64,000 bases of DNA from Madurella fahalii. Its lineage: Eukaryota > Ascomycota > Sordariomycetes > Sordariales. The translations under genes and the position numbers were made by a program. The notes beneath the pieces were generated by a model. That model worked only from the letters and a program-made list of their open reading frames with translations. It was not told the DNA's origin and ran no database searches. The DNA is taken from contig CM056878.1 of the NCBI GenBank assembly GCA_029876055.1, positions 2,728,001 to 2,792,000 of the forward strand, in the 5' to 3' direction. Numbering within the stretch: the stretch's first letter is position 1; each line of letters opens with the position of its first letter. Positions 22,245-34,010 of this stretch are shown in pieces.

Positions 22245-25200
22245 ATGGCGCAATTTGGCGCCCCGTCGCTGCAGATCTCCGTGTCGCCCATATCCCCCGT
22301 CGCCGCTTCGTCGACGTCCTCCGGAGGGGGACCCGCTCCTCCCCCTCAACCCTCCGGGAGGGGGGGTGGAGCCGGACCCGGAGCATCCGCCGCCACGCCG
22401 TCACCGGTCGTTCATCAAGTGCAGCCGCCACAGCACAAGCGCGTCTACCAGGCCTGCATACCTTGCCGCCGTCGCAAAGTCCGCTGCGACCTGGGCTCCG
22501 TCGACGACCCCCACGACCCTCCGTGCGTGCGCTGCCGTCGTGAGAGCAAGGAATGTTACTTCAGCGCCACGCGCCGCAAGCGCAAGATCGACGACGGCTC
22601 GCTCGATGGCGACGCCGACCACGACGACTACATCCTCCGAAATGGCCGCAAGCAGATGCGCGGGACCGACTCGCCAGCGGCTAGCACCCTTGACCGCCGG
22701 TTGTATAGCGACGTGCCCCTTACGCCCGGCGGCAGTCAGGGCCGGCCACAACCCCTCAGGCGACCGGGCGATGGACCAAAGAGTGCTCGCAGCAACAGTA
22801 CCGGCGAGTTTGGAATTGGCGAGCCCAATACGCCGCTCGAGAACTTTGAGGCGCGCGCCGTCATGCGGAGGGAGGTGTACGGACCTCAAGATGCGCTGGA
22901 TCTGCTATACAAGGCGGCCACCGAAGAGTTAGTACACGTTTACCCGCGCTGCTCGTCTGTCTGGACAAGCATGAAGTGCTGACATTGTGGGATTTGGAAA
23001 AGCACATCATCGCACAAGCAGGACGAGAACCCGGCTCCGGTCAGGAGCAACTCACAGCGCAGCTCCCACCACACCCGCCAGGATACTGAATCACACCGGC
23101 CATCCACTACCATTGCACCGGGGAGATATAATAGCCGCCATACCTCGCGGCAAGAAGGTCCGAATATGGAGCAGGCGATTGATCCCGAGCTGACAAAACG
23201 GGATCCGTCCGCAGAGCCCGGCTACAACGATGCGCTCAAGGCATGGGGAAGATTCCGTTTCGTGCGCGCGGGTTGGTTCACAGCAGCCGAGGCAATTGAC
23301 TATATAGACTAGTATGGCCGCCACAGTGCTTCCGTCTGGGCTTCTGGCCGAAGCTGACGTATCACAGTTATTACAAATACCTATCCCCCCTTACTCCTAT
23401 CTCACCGCCGACGTTCCAGAACCCAGCATCCCACCTGACACTGTTGACGGAGGAGCCGATCCTCACGGTGACGCTCTTGACGATAGCATCCCGGTACCGC
23501 CGCCTAACGGGCACCGGGGGCCACTGCCGTTCACACGCTATCCACGAGCAGCTGTGGACCTACCTCAGGGGCATGATCGAGCGGGTGGTGTGGGGCCAGG
23601 AAGCGTTTGGAGGCGGCTTCTGCGGCTCGGGAGCCGACGATATAGACTCGAGCACTGCTCCTTGGCGTGGCCTGCGAAGGGGCAGCTTGAGAACGCTCGG
23701 GACGATCGAGTCCCTGATGATCCTGACCGAGTGGCACCCGCGGGCGCTCCATTTCCCGCCAAACGAGGCTACCGACGAGCTGATGCTGCCGTCGTACGAG
23801 TCTCAGCTGGATGATACCGAGGGGAACCAGAAGCGGGCAGCCGGATTTGGCGGCAGGAGGATTGAGAGCTGGCTGGAACCAGCCTGGCGGAGCGATCGCA
23901 TGTGCTGGATGTTGTTGAGCACGGGCATGGGGCTTGCATATGAGCTCGGTGTTTTCGACGATATCGACGAGCTGCTCGCGACCGGCGCCATCACGCGGCC
24001 CGAATACGAAGAAGAATCGTACCGACTGAGGGCCAGCCGCATCAAAAGACTACTGCTGATCTATCTCAGCCAGCTCGCTGGCCGACTCGGGTGGACGAAT
24101 ATGGTACCGGAAAAGCTCCGCAAGTCGGATCCCGCAATCTCGAAAAGACGGCGCCACTCCGTCGACGGGACCACGCCAGGGACGAACCCGTCGTCGTTGT
24201 CGAACACGTTCAACTACATACCCGACCTAGAGCTGGACGATCAAATCATCCACTGTTGGGCGGGAATCAGTAATGCCATGCAGGTGGGCAACGAGAGGCT
24301 GTTCAGGTCCCGAAAACACACGACCGAGATTATCCAGAGCGGGAAATACATCGAGCTTCTCAAGGACTTCCAGCCCATGCTGAAAGAGTGGTGGAACCAG
24401 TTCGAGCGCTTCCGGATGCCTCCCTACATCCGACACGTCCTGACCATTGAGTACGAGTACGTCCGGATATACATCAACTCGCTGTCGCTGCAAGCCGTCG
24501 TCGAGCGGTGCACCAGCAACGCCGGGGGAGGGTCGGGGACGGGCGGGAGCGTGTCAGGTCATTCCGGGCCGCAGCTGTCTCCGCAGACACAGAACTACTA
24601 CGGCATGTTACCGCTAGGGCGGCTGGGCGGCTTCGGCGCCGAGGACCAAGAGTACGTCAGGGAGGTTGTTAATGGCAGCCGGAACCTGCTTCGAACCGTT
24701 GTCGAAGGCCTGCTGCCGGGGGATTACCTCAAGCACGCGCCGGTCCGGACCTACTTCCGCATCATCAGCGGCGCCATGTTTCTTCTCAAGACATTCGCGC
24801 TCGGTGCTCCGAAGTCGGACGTCGAGATGAGTATCGGCCTCATGGATCGGACCGTAGACGCGCTTAGGAACTGCGTGGTGGATGACGTCCATCTGGGGAT
24901 CCGCTTTGCCGACATGCTGGAAACCCTCACCAGCCGGCTTAGGAACCGGTTTATCCATGCGCCACCACCGCCCGTGTCTACGGGAGACGGCAGGTCGCCA
25001 GGAGCGACGCACGGCGATGGTGCCAACGGCAGTGCTGCTAACGGCCACGGGCTACAGTCGCACGCCGGCCATGCCCACGATATGTGGTCCCGTTCGAGGG
25101 ACGGGCCCGGTCCGGGTAAGTTTACCTTTTTGATTACGCTGCGTTTCTCTCCCCCCTTCCGTTCCTAACCTAGCTTTTACTTCCTAGAACGCTCCACCAC

Positions 25201-25558
25201 CCCAGCCAACATCTCGGCCACCCCTTGGGACCTCACGACAGGCACCTTCCCCTACCCTTCTGGGTCCGCGTCCATGTTTGGCCCGTCCACACCAGCCGGG
25301 ACGGCAGGTATCGAAAGTAATGGCAACAGCGGGTTGGCGGACAGCAGTGGGGTCATGTTTGACAACTCGGACTGGGCAAACCCTGCCAACGAGATGTGGT
25401 ACCTCCCCCCCGGTGCTGCCTTGTTCTCGAACCTTGACAACACGTCTGTATCGATGACGGCCGAGGGCGTGAATGTAGGTGGGATGGATCTGCTCGAGTA
25501 CATGGCGATGGACCCCATGGATCCGCATGGGTTTGGGATGGATGGGAATGGGTTTTGA
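22245..25558 (+). CDS. Zn2Cys6 transcription factor, Aro80-like
   Basis: Nuclear DNA-binding regulator. Exons 22245-22927, 23003-23311, 23368-25115 and 25188-25558 give 1036 residues. The zinc cluster is complete: Cys at 71, 74, 81, 94, 97 and 104 in spacing CX2CX6CX12CX2CX6C (CIPCRRRKVRC...PPCVRC), flanked by basic RRKRK. The N terminus before it is Ser/Pro/Gly-rich. The middle matches the fungal regulatory region layout (AWGRFRFVRAGWFTAAEAIDY, then YKYLSPLTPI, EPILTVTLLTIASRYR, and PAWRSDRMCWMLLSTGMGLAYELG). The C-terminal tail is Gly/Asn/Met-rich and acidic, a likely activation region. The sequence around the cluster (KRVYQACIPCRRRKVRCDLG) resembles Aro80-type regulators of aromatic amino-acid catabolism; that is recollection, so no symbol is given. 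Both internal joins use phase-2 introns that restore conserved blocks. Confidence 0.88.
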
Positions 25559-25629
25559 AAAGGAGATAATGCGATATGGTCTGACTGGAAATGAGATGGA
25601 GTTTGCGTCCAGCATGCTATTTGTTTGTC

Positions 25630-25653
25630 TTTTTTTTTTTTTTTTTTTTTTTT
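25630..25653 (+). repeat. Poly-T tract (T24)
   Basis: Uninterrupted T run 70 bp after the regulator stop codon. Confidence 0.9.
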
Positions 25654-25916
25654 CCCGATTTCTTGCCGATGGAGCACGCACAAAAAGCGGGAAAGCGATT
25701 TTGTTTGGCTGCGGTGGTTTCTGTCCTTTCTTTTTTCTTCTGGGTGCTCCAATGTATTTTATGTCAAATGGGCCTCTGGGCAGGGATTCTCCAACGGAAA
25801 AATGAAACGGAAAGGTATGGCGTGGCAGGGTAGGAACACCACCTCTTTATCACCTTTAACGCTATGTTTTTGCAACGACACCTCCGTACACGGCCCTTTT
25901 TCTTTTTCTTTTCTTT

Positions 25917-25917
<1 letters not shown>

Positions 25918-25984
<67 letters not shown>

Positions 25985-25985
25985 T
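25918..25985 (+). repeat. (CTTT)17 microsatellite
   Basis: Seventeen near-perfect CTTT units, embedded in a polypyrimidine tract running about 25896-26008. A complementary GAAA/AAAG-rich purine tract lies at 26177-26214. Confidence 0.92.
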
Positions 25986-26521
25986 TTTTTCTTTTTTTTT
26001 TTTCTTTTGGAGGGGAAAAAGGGGAATTAGCTGAGATTTCATGTGTCTTAGCCGGCGAGGTACATATTTATTGGCCGGCTATATTGCAATGGGAACTTGA
26101 TGGTAACTGGGACAGGTCTGAAATTATGATTAGGGCTCATCGGGACCGCTAAGTTTACGGGAGCCTTGCAAGGAATGAGAGAAGAAAAAAGAAAAAAAGA
26201 AAGAAAGAAAAGGAGCATAACGTGACAAAGAATTCCGGTATATGTCTAGTTATCACATGTTCGCTAAGAGCCGCAGAGAGGTAGTGCTCTCCAAGGACAG
26301 TGAAAAAGGGAGGAATGGCAGTGAAATGGTGCTAGATGATTTTATTAGAAAGGTTAAGAGAGGTACCATGGCTTCTTTCGGAATCCGGATTTGGGGTTTA
26401 AGCCGAAACCACAACGAGGATAAGAATAACTTGCAGTAGGCAACGGGCGACTTTTACCTCTATTAGATATCTAGTTCCGACAGGGCACGATACACCGCCT
26501 CTACTTTGCGCCCAAGTACAT

Positions 26522-28854
26522 CTAGTTAGGCAATCTGCCATCGGCCTTCCTCGCCCACTCTCTGAACCAATCCAGCGCTTCGGGGTTCGCGACGCTGGCA
26601 TTCGTCTTGACCTGCATTCCGGAGAGGATCTGCTTGACGGCAACTTCGATCCTATGAGCAAGTTAGTCAACCTGGTGCCACAAAAAGGGAAGAGGACTAC
26701 TCGAGCAAGACATGCTGCGTGTCGTTCGACGTACTTCTTCCCGTTGCCCGTCTTGGGAACACCCCCTCTACCCTCCTCAATCACCCCTGGCACGTGCCGG
26801 GGACTCAGCTCCCGCCTAATCACCTCGGCGATCCTCTTCCTCAGCGCTTCATCAAACACCTTGCCCTCGGCCATGACCACAAACAGGCAAACCGTCTCAT
26901 CCCGATCCGACTCGCGCCTCCGGCCGACGCAGACCGCGTCCGCCACCTCGGTGGCGAAGAACTTGGCTAGGACGTTGTAGATCTCGGCGCTTCCGAACCG
27001 CACGCCTGCGGGCTTCAGCACGCCGTCGCTCCGCCCCAGCATCACCAGCCCGCCCGTGGCCGGGTCCATCCGCACAAAGTCGCCGTGGTGCCACAGGCCG
27101 GGGAACCGTTCAAAGTAGGCGGCGCGGTACTTGTCCTGGCCGCCCGGGCCGAAGAAGGTGAGCGGCTGGCAGGGGAAAGGCTTGGTACAAACCAAATCGC
27201 CGGGAGCGTCGGGGGGCGACACGAGCTGCGGGTCTTCGGGGTCCGAGGCAGAGTCCACGACGGCGATGGCCATGCCGAGCCCCGCGCATTGCACCTCGCC
27301 TGCGCGGACGGGAAGGAGCGGGCAGGGCGCGCCGAAGAGGGAGATGATGTCGGTGCCGCCCGTGATGGAGGCGAGGTTAATCTTCTTGGGGAAGGCCTCG
27401 TAGACGAACGAGAAGGTGGAGGGGGGTAAGGGGGATGCAGTGGAGTAGATTGCTTCGAGGGCGGACAGATCTAGAGTGGGGTCGATAACGGGCCGGACGT
27501 CGTTTGCTTCGAGAGCGGTGAGATAGGCGGCCGAGGTGCCGAAGTGGGTGACGCGCAGGGATGAGAGGAGGCGTGGGAGGGAGGAGTAGCCGTGCGGCTT
27601 GAAGGGGGAGCCGGCGTACAGGACTAGAGAGGCTCCACAAGCGAGGGCAGATACGCTCCAGTGGTGCATCATCCAAGAGGTGGTGGTGTAATAGAGCATA
27701 CGAGAAGAGGAGTTCAGAGAGCAGTGCAAGAAGTGTTCCTTCTTGTGCTGGAGGAGGGTGCCGGCCGCGGTGTGGACGATCGCTTTCGGGAGGCCGGTGG
27801 TGCCGCTTGAGTAGAGAACATAGAGGGGGTGAGAGGGCTGGAGCTGGGCGAAGACAAGGGCCGAGTTTGGCGATCTTGGACAGGTTAGAAGATGGAGACT
27901 AAGATGAGCGCACCAAATGGGGTACTTGCCCACACAAAAACGACTCGTACTCGTCCGCCCGAACGCCCTTAGCCCGAATCTCATCCAAGCCTGTCTCGAT
28001 GTTCTTGAGGCCCCTGATGACGACAACTTGCTCGAGGCCGTGCTGCTTTAGCTCCTCAACAACCTCTAACGTCTTCGCCTTGCTGGACCACTCCTTGCCG
28101 TTATACAACGTTGCATTATCGGCAAAGAGCACCTGAGGCCTGATCTGAACCAGGCGGTCGAGTACAGCGCTGACGCCGTTATCCGGGCTGATGCCCGTCC
28201 AGATAGCACCAACGGTGGCGGCGCTCAGAAGCGCAACGAGAGCTTGCACATGATTGGCAACAAAACCGGCCACGACACTGTTCTCCTTGACACCGGAGGC
28301 TCGCAGCGCGTTGCTGCAGCGGCGGACTTGTTCCCGGAGCTCGGCCCAGGTCGTTTCGGTGAGGTGGCTCTCGTCTTCGGTTGCCGTGATGACAGCCGTG
28401 GCCGATTCATCGATCCCGGCATCGGCCGGGAAGAGGAGATTCTCTGCAAAGTTGAGGCGGGCACCAGCGAAGAAGTCGGGTCTGGGGAACATGGGCGCCG
28501 CGGGTGGCAGAACCTGGGGAAATGGTTTAGGTGGGCTCGGAAGACAGCGTCAGGGGAATAGGGGTGAGAGGCTCCAGGGGCCGCGCTGCCCCGCAGAAGC
28601 GGTGCGCTCTCCCTCACTCAGCTTGAGCCAAACACCCTTAAGCAGTGACGCACCTGATTAAACGGCGCCGAAGCTTTGATACCAGTAAAATGCCAGACCT
28701 CGGCCCAGAAGTCGCTAACATTCTCGACCGACCACTTGTAGAGCCCCGGGTAGTCCTTGGGACTCAAATTGTATTTGGAGTTCACATGCTGGAGGAACTT
28801 CCACATCTGAGTTGCCTGGGGGTTTTCATGTCTCCAGAGCTCGGCGGCCGCCAT
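26522..28854 (-). CDS. Acetoacetyl-CoA synthetase
   Basis: ANL-superfamily enzyme that activates acetoacetate to acetoacetyl-CoA with ATP, feeding ketone-body carbon to sterol and fatty-acid synthesis. Exons 28854-28654, 28513-27930, 27874-26735 and 26651-26522 give 684 residues, the family size. The N terminus (MAAAELWRHENPQATQMWKF, YKWSVENVSDFWAEVWHF) is the acetyl-CoA-synthetase N-domain signature, followed by FFAGARLNFAENLLFP. The AMP-binding P-loop motif YSSGTTGLPKAIVH is at about 283-296, GGTDIISLFG and LVMLGRSDGVLKPAGVRFGSAEIY follow, and the C-terminal catalytic Lys motif KTGNGKKIEVAVKQ spans the last intron. The second intron (27929-27875) has a GC donor (GCAAGT); no GT alternative keeps frame. 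Divergent from LCB2, convergent with the regulator gene. Confidence 0.94.
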
Positions 28855-30998
28855 CTTGCCCAGCGTGGTGCGGAAAGGAATGGATGGGGAGATAAGGGAG
28901 AAGACCGAGGGAGAGACGGAGAGAGAAAACCAGAATGAGCAACCCGCGCCGTGCACTGAGGTCTCCCGAAGATGGCAACAGTTCCGACGATCGGAACGCA
29001 CCTACACAGGTTCGGACCGGGCTTCAGTCTTGTGAAACAAACTGGAGGAGCAACTGCCCGAGGTTGCTGCCGAGCCAGCGAAATTCCAGTCCCGAGTTCC
29101 GATGGGGTCGACCCGCTGCCTTGGGCCTCGAGTCCGGCCCAAAGCCGACACTTGCCACAAAGCGGCGGCATCCCTTCCACCACACCAGCCCACACTGACA
29201 TGCAGGTACCGGACTGGCCCGACTGGTCTGAACCCACTGTGTGCATCCCTTCCACATTTGGTGCGGACATGAGATACCTCACCTTACCCATCCATGCTGG
29301 CCTCGAGCTTGTGAGTTAGGTCCACGGCAGGGCAAGCGTGCGGAAGGGACACAGAGCCTTCGTGCCAAAGACCAAAAAATAAAAATAAAAATAAAAATTT
29401 ATATATATATAGATAAAGAAAAAGGGAGGCTGCAAGAATATACCGAGAGGTGGAACAGGATGCCTTGGCCTATGGTTCTTCCTTTCCACGGTCGATCACG
29501 ACCAAACGACACACCCTCGTGCAAACCCGTCGCCAATTTGACCGTTGCATTTCCCGGCCCGGGCGCCGCTCTCTATATCGACCCCGAGAGGACGCAACCG
29601 CTTATTATAAAGTATAATGCGAATGCGACGCTCCTTTGGCCATCGAAACGAGCCGCGGGGACTGCCGTGGCCCCCGGGATTTAAGCTAACGTTAGGTCCA
29701 ACGCTGCAATGCAGCCTGCTGCGGCTTAACAATCAATTGCCGGCCATGCAAGTGTCTCATCGTCGGGCATAGGGACTTGATATTTGCTATCATACCATTC
29801 CAGAGTCTTCGTACCAGACTCTTGGCTGGAAAGCCGGCCCAAGACCTCAAGTTTGCTTCCTCCAGACTCAAGTCTCATTTCCCCACAGGATTCACTCCCC
29901 GATTGGTGCCCCTGACTCGGTACTTGCAAGCTTAACGCGGTTAGCACCAACAGAGGCAAATGTTCCAAGTCTGCAGTTTGTTTCTCCACTTATTCGCATG
30001 CGGCCTGAGTCTTGAGTAAGGTAGCCAAAGACAGCTGGAAGGCTAACGCTACCCTTCTGCCGTCGGACGAGAAAGACGCCCCAGATAAGTTGCCAATTCT
30101 GAATCGCGTAACTTTATCGGATACCCCGGGCCTGGCGATATGTAGTACGAGTACGTTAGCAGAGGCGGGAGCCGGACAGTTCGGCACGGGAAGGGTCCGA
30201 CAATAGCAGGGGTCGTCGTCAGCGATCCAACGAGCGAAGGCGCAGGGCTGGGACCAAATTGCGCAGTGGCTACACCGCCCCACTCCGTTCAATCCGCCGT
30301 TCGACAATTTCCTGGTCCCTTGCACCCAGTTCTGTTTTCACTGGTCGTCTACCCAGAACCCTCTTTATGGCCACTTCGCCCTGGACATCTCGCCGAACTC
30401 TGTCTCCCATGCTTGCTTCTTAAACCCTCAAGACGAGCCCCTTCCCCGCGGAGCCGTGCAGAACCCGAGGCGAGGGCTAACCCGGACCCCGAGGTCTCTC
30501 TGAAGACCATCGATAGCTGTGTGCCCGGCAGACGCCCGTCTAATCGGCCCCTTTGCAGCGTGCTCTTGCACGTCAACCATCAGCTACCTTTTTCGGCGAC
30601 TTCCGGGTATCTTCGAGTCTTAGACGATACGAGTCTCTGCGTGTCCTTCTAAGTTGAGTAGTGTAGGTTGCCGACTTTCCCGTGGTTGCAGCAACCCAGA
30701 GCTCCCTCGTTTTGGTGGTCGCGAGCAGCAATTGCATGATAGCGGAGCTAGGAAAAGGGGGTTGCCGCTTCCCACCACGACCTTCTGCCGCTCCGCCGTC
30801 AACTCGCTGCGTCGCGAATCTGACACCGCCTCGCCCCAACTCCCAGACCCCGACTCGTTCCGAGCCAGCCTTCAAGCATTTCACTAACAGCCTGTCTCTC
30901 TACAGCGTCCATTGGCGCGCTCAATCTAGAAGAGCCGTTGCTATTGGCGCCGAGACACCCGTCAGTAGCTCTGCACGGCAGCGCACGCGCTCGTAGCG
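28855..30998. promoter_or_regulatory. Divergent promoter region, acetoacetyl-CoA synthetase / LCB2
   Basis: 2.1 kb between divergent starts. An A/T repeat block (29373-29411) lies near the centre-left; the LCB2 side (about 30250-30990) is C/T-rich and leader-like. No coding frame is supported on either strand. Confidence 0.5.
29373..29411 (+). repeat. (AAAAAT)n plus (AT)n block
   Basis: Four AAAAAT-type units followed directly by alternating T and A. An easily melted element within a divergent intergenic region. Confidence 0.8.
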
Positions 30999-32966
30999 AT
31001 GCCCCGAAAGCTCTCAAATCCATTCGCTTCGTCCGGCATGACGCAACCTGAGAAGGCAGGCGAGCGGCGGCCTTCCCAGTCCAAGGGTAACCGTCTTGCC
31101 GGCTTCTTCTCGTCAAAGCCCAAGGAACAACCGCCGGCGACCCAGCAGGGCGTGCCACCGCAGATTACGACCTCGGCCATGTCCCTGCCGACCATCTCAC
31201 TCTCTGCCGGCGAGCTCGATAGCGACGAGCCCCCGACAACGCTCTTCCAGCCCCCCTCGGCCGACGAGGCAAAGAGGCAGCAGCGTGTCGAAGCCCAGTT
31301 CGGGCCGCTGATTAGCCCAAGCCACCGATATGTCAGCGCCCATCAGGGCAAACCACTAGAGACGCCCATCGAGGATGAGCCGCCCTACTACTTTGTCCTC
31401 ACCACCTACCTCAGCTACCTGATTCTGATCTTCTTCGGCCACGCGAGGGATTTCTTCGGCAAGCGCTTCGGCAACAAGAAGCATTATCAGACGCTCAAAG
31501 CCTCCAACGGATATGCCCCGCTCAACGACGACTTTGACAACTTCTACGTCAGACGGCTAAAGATGCGTCTCGACGACTGCTTCGCCAGACCCACGACGGG
31601 TGTTCCTGGCCGCTACATCACGCTCATTGACCGCAAGTCGGACGACTTCAACCGCTCCTACAAGTTCACGGGCACCTACACGCAGACGCTGAACGTGAGC
31701 TCGTACAACTACCTGGGTTTTGCTCAGTCAGAGGGCCCTTGCGCCGACGCCGTCGAGGAGTGCGTGCGCAAGTACGGCATCAGCACTTGCAGCCCCCGCG
31801 CCGATGCGGGCACGACCGATCTGGCCCTCGAGGTTGAGCGCGAGGTGGCCAAGTTTGTCGGCAAGCCTGCGGCCATGGTGTTCTCGATGGGTTTCGTGAC
31901 GAACGCTGGCTCGTTCCCCGCTCTCGTGTCAAAGGGCTGCCTCATTCTCTCGGACGAGCTCAACCACGCGTCGATCCGCATTGGCGCCCGTCTTTCGGGG
32001 GCCGTCATCCGGTCGTTTAAGCACAACAACATGGACGACTTGGAGAAGAAGCTGCGCGAGGCCATCGCTCAGGGGCAACCACGCACCCATAGGCCCTGGA
32101 AGAAGATCTTGGTAGCTGTCGAAGGCCTCTACTCTATGGAGGGTACCATGGTCGACCTTCCCGGCGTCCTGGCGCTCAAGAAGAAGTACAAGTTCTTCCT
32201 GTACGTGGATGAAGCCCACAGCATCGGCGCGCTGGGCCCCAACGGGCGCGGTGTTTGCGACTACTTTGGCGTAGACACGGCCGAGGTAGACATCCTCATG
32301 GGGACTTTGACCAAGTCGTTTGGCGCCAACGGCGGCTACGTTGCGGCCGAGAAGCACATCATCGACGGGCTCAGAATGACCAACGCGGCTACGCTCCTCG
32401 GTGAATCCCCTGCCCCGTCGGTCTTGATGCAAATTCTGGCGTCGCTGAAGATCATCGCCGGAGAGCTCGTGCCTGGACAGGGCGAGGACCGCCTGCAACG
32501 CATCGCCTTCAACTCGCGGTACCTCCGTCTCGGTCTCAAGCGTCTTGGGTACATTGTCTACGGCCACGACGACTCTCCGATTATCCCCATCATGCTGTAC
32601 CACCCCGGAAAGATGGCGGCCTTTAGCCACGAGATGCTCAAGCGCAAGATCTCGGTCGTGGTTGTCGGCTACCCCGCCACGCCTCTCATCAGCTCACGCG
32701 CCCGCTTCTGCGTCTCCGCTGCCCACAATAAGGACGACATGGACCGTCTCCTGGCTGCCTGCGACGAGGTGGGTGATATTCTGCAGCTCAAGTTCTCCAC
32801 TGGTGCCGCCGGCGGGCAGGAGCCGCTACCCGCGGGCGTTACCCCCGAGATGGAGAAGGAGTGGCGCAAGGCCAACGGTCTGGAAGGTGTCGTCAAGCCG
32901 CCCAGGTGGAAGCTAGAAGATATCATTGCCCGCGGCGTGGAGGACGCCAAGGAACAACTGAGGTGA
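30999..32966 (+). CDS. LCB2: Serine palmitoyltransferase catalytic subunit 2
   Basis: PLP-dependent subunit of the ER enzyme that condenses serine with palmitoyl-CoA, the first step of sphingolipid synthesis; it works with LCB1. Single exon, 655 residues. The N-terminal 120 residues are fungal-specific and Pro/Ser-rich. A membrane segment (about 129-150, YYFVLTTYLSYLILIFFGH) precedes the alpha-oxoamine synthase fold: NVSSYNYLGFAQ, GISTCSPRADAGTTDLALE, SDELNHASIRIGARLSGA, LVAVEGLYSMEGTMVDLPG, LYVDEAHSIGALGPNGRG and GTLTKSFGANGGYVA, where Lys439 should form the Schiff base with PLP. Asp and His of DEAHS and the NHAS motif are intact. The first ATG of the frame is used; no upstream in-frame ATG is seen. 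Confidence 0.96.
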   Translation: MPRKLSNPFASSGMTQPEKAGERRPSQSKGNRLAGFFSSKPKEQPPATQQGVPPQITTSAMSLPTISLSAGELDSDEPPTTLFQPPSADEAKRQQRVEAQFGPLISPSHRYVSAHQGKPLETPIEDEPPYYFVLTTYLSYLILIFFGHARDFFGKRFGNKKHYQTLKASNGYAPLNDDFDNFYVRRLKMRLDDCFARPTTGVPGRYITLIDRKSDDFNRSYKFTGTYTQTLNVSSYNYLGFAQSEGPCADAVEECVRKYGISTCSPRADAGTTDLALEVEREVAKFVGKPAAMVFSMGFVTNAGSFPALVSKGCLILSDELNHASIRIGARLSGAVIRSFKHNNMDDLEKKLREAIAQGQPRTHRPWKKILVAVEGLYSMEGTMVDLPGVLALKKKYKFFLYVDEAHSIGALGPNGRGVCDYFGVDTAEVDILMGTLTKSFGANGGYVAAEKHIIDGLRMTNAATLLGESPAPSVLMQILASLKIIAGELVPGQGEDRLQRIAFNSRYLRLGLKRLGYIVYGHDDSPIIPIMLYHPGKMAAFSHEMLKRKISVVVVGYPATPLISSRARFCVSAAHNKDDMDRLLAACDEVGDILQLKFSTGAAGGQEPLPAGVTPEMEKEWRKANGLEGVVKPPRWKLEDIIARGVEDAKEQLR

Positions 32967-34010
32967 ATGCCCATAATCTCGCACTTGTCATCATGGAGGA
33001 GTTGGTGGCGTGTACATATTAGACCGGGGAACCGGGGGGGGGCAGTGTTTATCTCGTTCTCTACATGATATGCATCCTCTGTTATAATGCAGCCAAAGGG
33101 TCTCGCTGTTATTGGCATAGCAATACGGCTGGGATTGGTCGATGTCGATGGTAATGTCTAAGATGTTGAAGGTTTTTTTTTGGGAGGGAGATGGGGGTGT
33201 TAATGATGGGGGGCTTCGGAAGCAATGACACGGCGGATTCTTGAAACCCTGTTCACCCCTGGCTGCCTCTACAATGACTCGCGCTTGGCGTATTAGCAAC
33301 GTAATGGGTAGCATGAGGAGTTGCAGTTGAGGGCGGAGTTGGGAGAAGGGGCGCAGTGGGAACAGCAGGTTTTCGGTTGCGGTCAAAGGCTTTGAATATC
33401 AGAAAGCATATATATGGATAATAGATGACGTCTATCGTATCGGCGTATCTCTGCATCTCTAATGTTTAAACGACCTCATTTAAATGAAATGAAACTCGCA
33501 CCCGCCAAGTCACGTGGATTCGCGTTCTACTCGTCGCGACAGTTGGCTTGCATCGTTCTTTCGCCAACCATCTGGCAACCTATTGGCGGGGCCAACGTGG
33601 TGTCGCCACCCGGTGAAATCGCAGCCTGGTCTTTCCGCCTCTTTTGTTTCTCGCAAGTTCCTTTCGGCCACGACCTTTCTCGAGATTTTGCTCCTCTTAT
33701 TTGGTTGCGTTGGTGGCAGCTGCCGGGCTTGCTATTCTTCTCCGGGGTAAGCGGTGCCTTGCGTTGTTGGAATCTTGCGGTGTCACTATTTCTTTTTGTC
33801 GTGATTGGGGTCCCCTTTGTTGAGACATCCTATCCGCAATCATCTGCAACAGATCCGGCTGCCAGCATGACAGGGGTCGTTGTGAAGAGGGGGCTGTGAC
33901 CGGATCGCGCCGCTGTCATCCACATCTCGACTTGAAATAGATGCTAAATTTGTTTCGTTTAGCGAGAGTAGACGCCTTTCCTTACTTCTCTCTTTTGACT
34001 CAAGGACGAG
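32967..34010. other. LCB2 to DUF4211-gene intergenic region
   Basis: 1 kb. LCB2 3' flank followed by promoter and leader of the next same-strand gene. The 145-codon frame at 33462-33899 has no domain and probably is not coding. Confidence 0.45.

Larger units (their letters stand above)
25559..26521. other. Convergent, microsatellite-rich intergenic region
   Basis: Shared 3' region of the regulator and the acetoacetyl-CoA synthetase gene. It holds a poly-T run (25630-25653), a (CTTT)n array, and a purine-rich mirror tract at 26177-26214. No coding frame. Confidence 0.6.

Noticed and set aside
31929..32630. 233-codon antisense frame in LCB2
   Set aside because: Shadow of a strongly conserved sense gene. 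The same holds for the 270-codon frame antisense to carboxypeptidase Y.
33462..33899. 145-codon plus-strand frame with hydrophobic stretches
   Set aside because: In the promoter of the DUF4211 gene, no motif; hydrophobicity comes from T-rich sequence.
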